Positions 1 to 5,864 of a DNA stretch of 10,075 bases are shown here, in pieces. Under the pieces are notes generated by a model that saw nothing but the letters and a program-made list of their open reading frames with translations, was not told where the DNA came from and searched no databases. Each line of letters opens with the position of its first letter. The stretch's first letter is position 1. Made by a program: the position numbers and the translations under genes. Source of the stretch: Oscillospiraceae bacterium (GTDB lineage: Bacteria; Bacillota; Clostridia; Oscillospirales; Oscillospiraceae); assembly GCA_017400415.1 (NCBI GenBank), contig JAFPTE010000124.1:1-10075 (forward strand), given 5' to 3'.

Positions 1-1288
1 CACCCAGGACCTGGCCCCCGGCACCTGGGTCCATACCCACAACATGAAAACAAACCTCTCCGGCCAGGTGGAGTACTGCTATAACCCCAGCTTCCGCTTC
101 CCGGAAAAGCTGGCCCCCCGGACCTTCATGGGCTACCGGAGAAAGGACGGCAGGGCTGCCACCCGGAACGAGATTTGGATTATCCCCACCGTGGGCTGCG
201 TAAACGACGTGGCCAAGACCCTGGTGAGCGAAAATCAGCACCTTGTTACAGGCAGCATTGACGGACTTTACACCTTTACCCATCCCTTCGGCTGCAGCCA
301 GACCGGCCATGACCACGCCCAGACGAGAAAGCTGCTGGCTTCTCTTGTGCGCCATCCCAACGCCGGGGCTGTGCTGGTGCTGAGCCTGGGCTGCGAAAAC
401 CTGACCCATGATCAGTTTTTGGCGGAGTTGGGTGACTTCGACCCGGAGCGTGTGAAGTTTTTGACCTGCCAGCAGGTGGAGGACGAGATCGAGGCAGGCT
501 CCGCAATCCTTGAGGAGCTTGCGGACTATGCAGGCCGGTTTGAGCGGGAGGAGCTTCCTGTCTCCGAGCTGGTGGTGGGCATGAAGTGCGGCGGGTCCGA
601 CGGCCTCTCCGGCATAACCGCCAACCCCACCGTGGGCCGCTTCTCCGATATGCTCTGCGCCATGGGCGGCAGCACCGTCCTCACGGAGGTGCCGGAGATG
701 TTCGGCGCCGAGGGCTTCCTTATGAACCGCTGCGTGAGCCCGGAGGTCTTCGCCAAGGCGGACCGGATGCTCAACGGCTTCAAGAACTACTTCATCAGCC
801 ACAATGAGGTGGTGTACGATAATCCCAGCCCCGGCAACAAGCAGGGCGGCATAACCACCCTGGAGGATAAGAGCTGCGGCTGCGTTCAGAAGGGCGGCTC
901 CTATCCCATCTGCGACGTTATAGGCTACGGGGACGCCGTCACCGCCAAGGGCCTCAATATGCTGTACGGCCCGGGCAACGACCTGGTATCCGCCACGGCC
1001 CTCACCGCCGCCGGAGCCCACATGATTCTCTTCACCACCGGACGGGGCACCCCCTTCGGCGCTCCGGCTCCCACCATGAAAATCGCCACCAATACCCCTC
1101 TTGCCGTCAAAAAGAGCCGGTGGATAGACTTCAACGCCGGAGTGGTTGCGGACGGGGACAGGACCATTGACGAGGCCGCAGAGGACCTTATGACTCTGGT
1201 CTGCCAGGTGGCCTCCGGCAAAAAGACCCGGGCGGAGGAGAACGGCTTCCGTGAGATCTCCATCTTCAAGGACGGAGTAGTTCTGTGA
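1..1288 (+). CDS. uxaA: Altronate dehydratase, UxaA family (5' end outside window)
   Basis: Dehydrates D-altronate to 2-keto-3-deoxy-D-gluconate in hexuronate (galacturonate) catabolism; cytoplasmic and metal dependent in characterised members. The reading frame is open from base 2, and the first visible residues (TQDLAPGTWVHTHN) match the end of the N-terminal SAF domain of this family, so the internal ATG at 44 is not the start. About 70 residues should lie before the window, given a usual length near 495. The remaining part has the family's catalytic-domain signatures: GYRRKDGRAATRNEIWIIPT near the SAF junction, GCENLTHDQF, and CGGSDGLSGITANPTVGRFSD encoded from about 587. The stop overlaps the next gene by 4 bp. 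The kinase that uses its product (2699-3784) converges on it. Galactarate dehydratase is a close relative and is the main alternative substrate assignment. Confidence 0.9.
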   Translation, partial: TQDLAPGTWVHTHNMKTNLSGQVEYCYNPSFRFPEKLAPRTFMGYRRKDGRAATRNEIWIIPTVGCVNDVAKTLVSENQHLVTGSIDGLYTFTHPFGCSQTGHDHAQTRKLLASLVRHPNAGAVLVLSLGCENLTHDQFLAELGDFDPERVKFLTCQQVEDEIEAGSAILEELADYAGRFEREELPVSELVVGMKCGGSDGLSGITANPTVGRFSDMLCAMGGSTVLTEVPEMFGAEGFLMNRCVSPEVFAKADRMLNGFKNYFISHNEVVYDNPSPGNKQGGITTLEDKSCGCVQKGGSYPICDVIGYGDAVTAKGLNMLYGPGNDLVSATALTAAGAHMILFTTGRGTPFGAPAPTMKIATNTPLAVKKSRWIDFNAGVVADGDRTIDEAAEDLMTLVCQVASGKKTRAEENGFREISIFKDGVVL

Positions 1289-2670
1289 ATGTATCAAAAA
1301 AGGATGAGGCCTTCAGGCAGTATGCCCTGGAGGCCCATCCATTGCGCCTTATAATGATTGTCTGCGGCCCTCTGGCGGTGTATATGGCCCTGCAGCAGAT
1401 TTTCAAGCTGCTGGACGCCCTTATGGCCGCCCACATCGGCTCCGACGCCGTATCCGCCGTGTCCGTTCTGAGCCAGATAACCCTTATGATAACGGCTCTG
1501 GGCTCCGGCCTGGCAGTAGGCGGCAGCATAAAAATATCCGAGGCCTACGGCCAGGGTGACTATGACCTGGTCCGCCGGCGCACCAGCACCCTCTACGCCC
1601 TTGTGATTATTCTCAGCGCGATTATCTGCGCTGTGCTCATACCCTTTGCGGTGCCCTTCCTGCGGCTTCTGCAGACCCCGGAGGACCTTATTTCCAAGGG
1701 CACAGGCTACTTCCGGGTGGAGATTCTCTCCCTGGTGGTGGGCTTTTTCAACACGGTGTACATCGCCATCGAGCGCAGCCGGGGCCACTCAAGGATGATA
1801 ATGCTCATAAATGTGGCGGTAATAGTTCTGAAGCTCCTGCTGTCAGCCCTGTTCATCTACGTGCTGGACCAGGGAGTCATGATGATCGCCGTGGCCACGC
1901 TCATTTCCCAGCTGGCCCTGACGGCCTTTGCGGTGATTCGCATGCTGACGGACGAGGGGGCCTTCCGGGTGAGCGCCGGCAGCATAAGCTTCGGCGGCGA
2001 GACTGCGGCCCCCATGCTGAAAATCTCCGGTCCCGTGGTGGCGGAAAAGCTGCTTTTCCAGTCCGGCAAGGTCATCGTCAACAGCATGGCCGGGGTATAC
2101 GGCGCCCTGACCGCCGGCGCCCTGGGCATGTCCAACAATATCGGCGGCCTGACCACCAACTGGCACGCCGGCTTCCAGGACGGAGCCTCCGCCCTCATCA
2201 GCCAGAACCGCGGGGCAGGGAAGTACAGCCGCACTCTGGGGCTCTTTTGGTGGCTCACCCTTGTAAACGTGCTCATCGGGCTTGCGGGTTACATAATCGT
2301 TTCGTTCTGCCTGCCCTGGCTGGCGGAGATATTCGCCAGGTCCAAAAATTCCCTTGACCTGGGCTTTCGTGACATGATTGTGGATATCCACCGGTGGGAG
2401 ATGATAGGTTACATAACACTGGGGCTCAGCTGCTCCGTGAACGCCCTGCTTCTGGGCTACGGCTGGGCAAAGACGGTGACTGTTCTGAACGTGGTGCGGG
2501 TGTTCGTCTTCCGCATTCCGGTGCTCTGGTATCTGCAGACCTACACCGATGTGGACCACGAGGCCGTTGGAATAACCATGATGGTGTCCAACGTAAGCGC
2601 CGGGCTCCTCTCCGCTCTGGCGGCAGTGCCGCTTATATTGAAAATAAAAAAGCTCTCAGAGAAAGAGTGA
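1285..2670 (+). CDS. MATE family efflux transporter
   Basis: A 461-residue integral membrane protein with about 12 hydrophobic segments, the usual size for multidrug and toxin extrusion (MATE) transporters, which export cationic or other small molecules using a Na+ or H+ gradient. Recognisable family features are the N-terminal PLAVYMALQQIFKLLDALMA segment, the AAHIGSDAVSAVSVLSQI stretch, and SGLAVGGSIKISEAYGQGD in the first half, with a matching second half starting near PMLKISGPVVAEKL. The start is a GTG at 1285 that shares GTGA with the uxaA stop; GGAG at 1274-1277 lies 7 nt upstream, so translation is probably coupled to uxaA. The substrate cannot be read from sequence. Position in a hexuronate operon is unusual for MATE and could mean export of an operon-related compound or simple co-transcription. 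Confidence 0.9.
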   Translation: MNVSKKDEAFRQYALEAHPLRLIMIVCGPLAVYMALQQIFKLLDALMAAHIGSDAVSAVSVLSQITLMITALGSGLAVGGSIKISEAYGQGDYDLVRRRTSTLYALVIILSAIICAVLIPFAVPFLRLLQTPEDLISKGTGYFRVEILSLVVGFFNTVYIAIERSRGHSRMIMLINVAVIVLKLLLSALFIYVLDQGVMMIAVATLISQLALTAFAVIRMLTDEGAFRVSAGSISFGGETAAPMLKISGPVVAEKLLFQSGKVIVNSMAGVYGALTAGALGMSNNIGGLTTNWHAGFQDGASALISQNRGAGKYSRTLGLFWWLTLVNVLIGLAGYIIVSFCLPWLAEIFARSKNSLDLGFRDMIVDIHRWEMIGYITLGLSCSVNALLLGYGWAKTVTVLNVVRVFVFRIPVLWYLQTYTDVDHEAVGITMMVSNVSAGLLSALAAVPLILKIKKLSEKE

Positions 2671-2706
2671 CGGGACGCCCAAGCGGCGCCCCGTTTTGTT
2701 ATCTCT
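2670..2706 (+). terminator. Rho-independent terminator after the MATE gene
   Basis: ACGGGACGCC (2670-2679) pairs with GGCGCCCCGT (2685-2694) around a 5-nt loop, with one A-C mismatch on this strand, followed by a T-rich run (TTTTGTTATCTCTTT). On the minus strand the mismatch becomes a G-U pair, but the downstream run is poorer in T, so it may serve the converging kdgK gene only weakly. The minus-strand kdgK stop codon lies inside the tail. Confidence 0.75.
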
Positions 2707-3784
2707 TTATGTCGTAATTCATGTTCATAAGGTTCCTGATGCTGTCCACGTCGTCGGTGATGTTGCCGTCCCCGTGGATGGTGTGCTTTATAACGCTGGA
2801 GGCCACGGCGAAGTTCACCATATCCATGGGCTTGAAGCCCTTCATCATGGCGTAGATAAGGCCGGAGGCAAAGGCGTCGCCGCCGCCCACACGGTCCAGG
2901 ATGGTGAAGGTGAAGAGCTTGCTCTCGAAGGTGTGGCCCTGGTACCACATGTAGGCCATAAGGCTGTTTTCGGAGCCGGAGTGGACATAGCGCACATGGC
3001 GGGCGATGCACTTAATGTTGGGGTAGCGGGAGATAAAGGCGTTGAAGACCTCGTCCTGCTCCTCATAGCTGGGCTGGCGGCTCTCGCCGTCCTTTATATC
3101 GCCCTTGGAGTGGTCGTTTTCGTCCTTCCACAGGTGGTAGGGCTCCGTGCCGAAGAGCACGTCCACAAAGGGCAGGCATCTGGTGCAGAAATCCCGGGCC
3201 TGGTCCCAGGTCCACAGGAACTTCCGGTAGTTGCCGTCAAAGCTGACGGTGAGGCCCTTTTCCTTGGCCTTCTCCATGCACCGCAGGATAAAGTCGCCGC
3301 AGCTGGGGCTCAGAGCCGGGGTGATGCCGGACAGATGGAGCCAGGTGAAGCCGTCCAGCAGCTCATCCAGATCCACGCCGGAGAAGTCGTATTCGGAGAT
3401 GGCGGAGTGCTTCCGATCGTAGGTTACCTTGCTGGGCCGGATTCCGTAGCCGGTCTCCAGGTAGTAGGTGCCCAGGCGGTTGGTGGGGGTCTCCTCCGGG
3501 GAGGAGAGGATAACGGGGGTGCAGTGTACGTCGTTGGAGCGGAGCCAGCGGACGGCGCTTTTGCCCAGGGAGTTGTTGGGCACCACGGAGAAAAAGGTGC
3601 TGTCCACTCCCAGGTTTGCCAGAGCCAGGGCGATGTTGGCCTCGCTGCCGCCGTAGCTGGCCTCAAACTGTGTGGCCACCCGGATTTTGCCGTAGTTGGG
3701 AGGGGTCAGACGGAGCATTATCTCGCCGAAGGTGATGAACTTGTTCTCCGTATCCGTAGACTGGAGCGGGTTTCTGTGTTCCAT
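2699..3784 (-). CDS. kdgK: 2-keto-3-deoxygluconate kinase, PfkB family
   Basis: Phosphorylates 2-keto-3-deoxygluconate to KDPG with ATP, the step after altronate or mannonate dehydratase; cytoplasmic. A 361-residue PfkB/ribokinase-fold protein. Both family motifs are present: GGSEANIALALANLG at residues 45-59 and DRVGGGDAF at 297-305, with D303 as the expected catalytic base and the preceding glycines forming the anion hole. TFGEIMLRLTPP at the N-terminus and SFDGNYRKFLW near 181-191 are typical of KDG kinases. The ATG at 3784 is chosen over the GTG four codons upstream because GAGG sits 6 nt before the ATG. An insertion of about 25 polar residues (near 220-245) separates the two halves. Other PfkB sugar kinases (fructokinase, ribokinase) are possible, but the nearby UxaA favours KDG. 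Confidence 0.87.
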   Translation of the reverse strand: MEHRNPLQSTDTENKFITFGEIMLRLTPPNYGKIRVATQFEASYGGSEANIALALANLGVDSTFFSVVPNNSLGKSAVRWLRSNDVHCTPVILSSPEETPTNRLGTYYLETGYGIRPSKVTYDRKHSAISEYDFSGVDLDELLDGFTWLHLSGITPALSPSCGDFILRCMEKAKEKGLTVSFDGNYRKFLWTWDQARDFCTRCLPFVDVLFGTEPYHLWKDENDHSKGDIKDGESRQPSYEEQDEVFNAFISRYPNIKCIARHVRYVHSGSENSLMAYMWYQGHTFESKLFTFTILDRVGGGDAFASGLIYAMMKGFKPMDMVNFAVASSVIKHTIHGDGNITDDVDSIRNLMNMNYDIKR

Positions 3785-3816
3785 AGGGCACCTCACATTT
3801 TTATTGTTTCAGCATA

Positions 3817-3845
3817 AGTATAACGTCATTTTGTACGAAAATAAA
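3817..3845 (-). promoter_or_regulatory. Putative kdgK promoter with internal inverted repeat
   Basis: Minus-strand -10 TATACT (plus 3817-3822) lies about 33 bp before the ATG. Seventeen bases upstream is only a weak -35 (TTTATT, 3840-3845). A near-palindrome, ATTTT-N5-AAAAT, occupies 3828-3842 between the two boxes, where a repressor could block polymerase. The weak -35 makes the promoter call moderate. Confidence 0.45.
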
Positions 3846-3880
3846 GCCACAATCTCGCAAGAAGCATATACAAAAGCGAC

Positions 3881-3907
3881 AAAAAACGCCCCGCACCGGG
3901 CGGGGCG
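3881..3907 (-). terminator. Rho-independent terminator after the PNPOx-like gene
   Basis: A perfect 8-bp stem, CGCCCCGC/GCGGGGCG (3900-3907 with 3887-3894), with a 5-nt loop and six T residues on the minus strand (3881-3886), begins 13 bp past the stop codon at 3921. Confidence 0.93.
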
Positions 3908-3920
3908 AGAGTTTGACTGA

Positions 3921-4322
3921 TCAGAAGGTCAGGGCGTCGGGAGGGGCGGTGAAGGAGCTGAAAACAGCAGTGGCCTCCTTGAAGTACAGCATCTGCATGT
4001 TTCCGTCGCCGGGGGCGTACATGGCCTTCAGGCTGGGCATTTTCGTCAGCATGGCCTTGGCGGGGCCCAGATCCTCGTCATTGGCAAGCTCGCCGGTGAC
4101 ACGCAGCCAGACGCCGTCCTTGAAGGCGCATATCTCAGCCTTGGGGTTGTTGGCCAGCTGATGGGACACGGGCTTGATCTTGCCGGTCTGGATATAGAGG
4201 CGGCCTCCGTACAGCAGCACCGTGCCGAAGGGTCTCACACGGGGCTGGTCTCCCTCCACCGTGGCCAGGTAATAGATGCCTGCCTCCTCAAGGAATTTGC
4301 AGACTCTCTCAATTCCGCTCAT
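3921..4322 (-). CDS. Pyridoxamine 5'-phosphate oxidase-like FMN-binding protein
   Basis: A 133-residue single-domain protein of the PNPOx-like split-barrel superfamily, whose small members bind FMN or related flavins and act as reductases or of unknown role. The family pattern is clear: an N-terminal helix then GIYYLATVEGDQPRVRPFG, a strand pair LYIQTGKIKPVSHQLANNP, KAEICAFKDGVWLRVTGEL, and a C-terminal KAMYAPGD...MLYFKEATAVF. The start at 4322 follows AAAGGAG with 7 nt spacing. It is transcribed alone from its own promoter and terminator, so context gives no substrate. True PdxH enzymes are longer (about 200 residues or more), so vitamin B6 synthesis is unlikely; NimA-like or general stress flavoprotein roles are alternatives. 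Confidence 0.85.
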   Translation of the reverse strand: MSGIERVCKFLEEAGIYYLATVEGDQPRVRPFGTVLLYGGRLYIQTGKIKPVSHQLANNPKAEICAFKDGVWLRVTGELANDEDLGPAKAMLTKMPSLKAMYAPGDGNMQMLYFKEATAVFSSFTAPPDALTF

Positions 4323-4357
4323 CTCAATGCTCCTTTCAGTAATGGAAAAACCAAAGT

Positions 4358-4369
4358 GCAGTCAACTGC
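4358..4369. promoter_or_regulatory. Candidate operator at the transcription start
   Basis: GCAGTCAACTGC is a 5-bp inverted repeat with a 2-nt centre. It begins 4 bp downstream of the -10 box and therefore covers the predicted start of transcription (about 4367), a classical repressor position. It could instead be a short 5' hairpin in the mRNA. No regulator gene lies next to it. Confidence 0.4.
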
Positions 4370-4373
4370 CTAC

Positions 4374-4401
4374 ATTATACACGGCTTTTGGAAAATGGCA
4401 A
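4374..4401 (-). promoter_or_regulatory. Sigma-A promoter of the PNPOx-like gene
   Basis: Minus-strand -35 TTGCCA (plus 4396-4401), 16-bp spacer, and consensus -10 TATAAT (plus 4374-4379). The -35 abuts the terminator of the upstream gene, so the two transcription units are packed end to end. Confidence 0.85.
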
Positions 4402-4425
4402 GAAAAATCCGCAGCTGCGGGATTT
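4402..4425 (-). terminator. Rho-independent terminator after the beta-lactamase-fold gene
   Basis: Starting at the stop codon on the minus strand, AATCC(C)GC pairs with GCGGATT around AGCT with one bulged C, followed by a T-rich run (TTTTTCTT). It ends where the next gene's -35 box begins. Confidence 0.75.
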
Positions 4426-5369
4426 CAGTAGAGAGAATAATTCACGATATCCGCAATGCCCTTGACTACGGTCCTGTCCTGCTTGTCACCCTCGGAGGCG
4501 GTGAAGACTGCCAGGATATAGGGCCGGTCCTTCCAGACCAGAATAACGTCGTTATAGCAGGGGTTTGAGCCGTAGTTATGGCCGGACTTGTGGGAGCAGG
4601 GCCATTCCTTCATGTCGGAGGCCAGATAGTTGGAGGCGGAGCCTGTGCAGGAGCGTTTGTACAGCCGGGAGTAGGCAGTATCTGTCTGGAAATACAGATA
4701 AAGCTCCCGCCAGATAACGATGAAGTCCTCGGCGGTGGCGTAGGGTGCCCACATGTTGTTGGTCTTCAGGTGCCTGCAGCCCAGCTCATCCATATAGTCG
4801 TTGTGGATGGTGCGGCCGAAGTTGTCCAGCAGAATACGGTAGGCCACGTTGTCGCTGATGGACAGTGCCTGGTTTATAAGATATTCAACGGAATATTGGG
4901 TGCCGAATTCGGAGTAGCGTATTTTGCCGGAGCCCTCGAAGTAGTGCTCCTCCTTATAGGTCAGCAGGGTGGCCGGGTCGTAGTTTTCCTGCTCCAGATA
5001 TTTGCAGAGGGAGAGGATGTATGCCGCCTTGATGGTGCAGGCGGAGAAGTATTCGCTGCGGGAATTGTAGGAGAAGCCGTTTTCCCCGTCCAGGGGATAG
5101 GCGATGACGCTGATGGGCTTTTCGTAGCCTGCCAGGATTTCCGAGATTTTGTCCAGGTCCTCCTGCTGCTCCGGGGTAAACTCACCCCAGGTGTGGAGGG
5201 TATTCCGCTCCCGCGAGCGTATCATGTCCCGGTCCACCTCCGGAAGGACATACTCCACCACCGCCGCAGGCTCCGGCTCCGCCGTATTCTCCGCCGGCAG
5301 CGCCCCGGTCCCGGACTCTATCAGCAGGGCGATAGCCAATATGAGCTCCAAAAGTGCGTCAAGCTTCAC
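4425..5369 (-). CDS. Secreted class A beta-lactamase-fold protein with Cys at the nucleophile position
   Basis: A 314-residue protein of the serine beta-lactamase/transpeptidase-like fold (Beta-lactamase2-type). A hydrophobic N-terminal stretch (LLELILAIALLIESG, residues 6-20) looks like a signal peptide or membrane anchor, followed by an acidic, proline-rich linker, so the domain is probably outside the membrane. Fold motifs occur in the right order: ACTIK at 110-114, where K114 fits the catalytic Lys and C111 occupies the usual Ser; SDN at 172-174; and KSG at 261-263. The ExxLN deacylation motif of true class A enzymes is not visible. The start is GTG at 5369, with GAGG 7 nt upstream. Role may be a cell-wall or peptide-recognition function rather than antibiotic hydrolysis. 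It contains several other Cys residues, notable for an exported protein. Confidence 0.8.
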   Translation of the reverse strand: MKLDALLELILAIALLIESGTGALPAENTAEPEPAAVVEYVLPEVDRDMIRSRERNTLHTWGEFTPEQQEDLDKISEILAGYEKPISVIAYPLDGENGFSYNSRSEYFSACTIKAAYILSLCKYLEQENYDPATLLTYKEEHYFEGSGKIRYSEFGTQYSVEYLINQALSISDNVAYRILLDNFGRTIHNDYMDELGCRHLKTNNMWAPYATAEDFIVIWRELYLYFQTDTAYSRLYKRSCTGSASNYLASDMKEWPCSHKSGHNYGSNPCYNDVILVWKDRPYILAVFTASEGDKQDRTVVKGIADIVNYSLY

Positions 5370-5401
5370 AATCCCGCCTCGATTTCATATAATCTGGTAT
5401 G

Positions 5402-5429
5402 ATTATATCACGTTTTCTGCCTTTTTCAA
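5402..5429 (-). promoter_or_regulatory. Sigma-A promoter of the beta-lactamase-fold gene
   Basis: Minus-strand -35 TTGAAA (plus 5424-5429), 16-bp spacer, consensus -10 TATAAT (plus 5402-5407), about 32 bp before the GTG start. Good spacing and two strong boxes. Confidence 0.85.
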
Positions 5430-5470
5430 CAGTGCCGCAGAGAAAAAGTTAAAGGAGAACAAACAAAAAG

Positions 5471-5500
5471 AAAAAGCACTGCCTTCGCAGTGCTTTTTCT
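5471..5500. terminator. Bidirectional terminator distal to the tRNA-adjacent element
   Basis: AAAAAGCACTGC (5471-5482) pairs perfectly with GCAGTGCTTTTT (5487-5498) around CTTC. A and T tracts flank both sides, so it can stop transcripts in either direction. It closes the structured stretch next to the tRNA on the minus strand. Confidence 0.85.
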
Positions 5501-5521
5501 TTCTGGCACGCCCGGTGCGAT
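5499..5521. repeat. 23-bp direct repeat, copy 1 (tRNA-Arg 3' end)
   Basis: Identical over 23 bp to 5654-5676, which includes the 3' 18 nt of the tRNA-Arg gene and its CCA. The two copies are offset by 155 bp. Similar terminator flanks (AGAAAAAGCAC) precede both. This looks like a tandem duplication or an attachment-site-like duplication at the tRNA 3' end. Confidence 0.85.
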
Positions 5522-5620
5522 GCCTGCGGCATAAGTTCCGCCTAGCCAATCGTGCATCGCCTAACGGCTCGCACTCTTGGGGCGTCACTTATCGAACGGC
5601 GTTCTCATCACCCCGGGCAG
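5504..5620 (-). ncRNA. Candidate structured RNA ending in a tRNA-like CCA tail
   Basis: No gene family is recognised. Read on the minus strand, the stretch can fold into a closed multi-stem structure: an outer GCCCGG/CCGGGC helix (5613-5618 with 5510-5515); a small GAAC/GTTC hairpin (5594-5604); ATAAGT-GA-CGCC against GGCG-GA-ACTTAT (5581-5592 with 5531-5542), where the facing GA dinucleotides would form tandem sheared G-A pairs; and an inner GTGC-GA-GCC/GGC-GAT-GCAC hairpin with a GTTA loop (5552-5574). The GA internal loops appear only when read on the minus strand, which argues for transcription in the tRNA direction. The 3' end GGGCGTGCCA equals that of the tRNA. It lies between two terminators and has no visible own promoter; a degenerate dispersed repeat is the alternative. 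Confidence 0.45.
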
Positions 5621-5624
5621 AAAG

Positions 5625-5654
5625 AAAAAGCACCCTCTAAAAGGGTGCTTTTCC
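5625..5654. terminator. Terminator immediately after tRNA-Arg
   Basis: AAAAGCACCC (5626-5635) pairs with GGGTGCTTTT (5643-5652) around a 7-nt loop. On the minus strand it follows the tRNA 3' end by 6 nt and runs into TTTTTCTTT. Confidence 0.85.
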
Positions 5655-5676
5655 TTTCTGGCACGCCCGGTGCGAT
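5654..5676. repeat. 23-bp direct repeat, copy 2 (inside tRNA-Arg)
   Basis: Partner of the copy at 5499-5521. It comprises the acceptor 3' strand, discriminator and CCA of the intact tRNA gene, part of its T arm, and 5 bp of flank. Confidence 0.85.
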
Positions 5677-5735
5677 TCGAACGCATGGCCTACAGAGTCG
5701 GAGTCTGTCACTCTATCCAGCTGAGCTACGGGCGC
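5659..5735 (-). tRNA. tRNA-Arg (anticodon CCG)
   Basis: A full cloverleaf of 77 nt including an encoded CCA. Acceptor GCGCCCG pairs with CGGGCGT (position 1-72 is G-U); D arm GCTC/GAGT; anticodon stem ACAGA/TCTGT with loop CTCCGAC, giving CCG, which reads CGG; T loop TTCGAAT. The T stem ATGCG/CGCAC has one A-C mismatch at its base. It has its own promoter at 5768-5796 and a terminator just downstream. Confidence 0.96.
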
Positions 5736-5767
5736 ATATGAAGTTTGTTTCTCACGGAACGAGAGGT

Positions 5768-5796
5768 ATTATAACATTTTTTTCGCAACTTGTAAA
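5768..5796 (-). promoter_or_regulatory. Sigma-A promoter of tRNA-Arg
   Basis: Minus-strand -35 TTTACA (plus 5791-5796), 17-bp spacer, consensus -10 TATAAT (plus 5768-5773), 32 bp upstream of the mature tRNA 5' end. It is back to back with the promoter at 5806-5834. Confidence 0.88.
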
Positions 5797-5805
5797 GCAT
5801 AGATA

Positions 5806-5834
5806 TTGTAAAAAAATGACGAATGTGCTAAAAT
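5806..5834 (+). promoter_or_regulatory. Promoter of the DivIVA-like/fumarase beta operon
   Basis: -35 TTGTAA (5806-5811), 17-bp spacer, -10 TAAAAT (5829-5834), 30 bp before the ATG at 5865. It is 9 bp from the divergent tRNA promoter's -35 box. Confidence 0.75.
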
Positions 5835-5864
5835 CTAAGAAAAAAGCAAAAGGCAGGTGCAACC

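Noticed and set aside
1843..2559. A 238-codon minus-strand open frame opposite the MATE gene
   Set aside because: His/Gly/Gln-rich antisense translation without membrane segments or motifs; no ribosome site seen.
2696..3817. A 373-codon open frame on the plus strand opposite kdgK
   Set aside because: The translation is low-complexity and Val/Gly/Ala/His-rich with no family motif; it is the antisense shadow of kdgK in GC-rich DNA.
4578..5402. A 274-codon plus-strand open frame opposite the beta-lactamase-fold gene
   Set aside because: No recognisable domain, biased composition, and it runs across the promoter of the real gene.
5580..5612. Hammerhead ribozyme-like core on the minus strand (TGATGA, short stem GAAC/GTTC, then GATAA)
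   Set aside because: The base before TGATGA is G, not the catalytic C, the second core segment is GATAA rather than GAAA, and no matching cleavage site and helix arrangement could be drawn.
5499..5676. CRISPR-like array from the 23-bp repeat
   Set aside because: Only two copies, one inside a tRNA gene, with a 132-bp gap that is itself structured; no spacers or cas genes.
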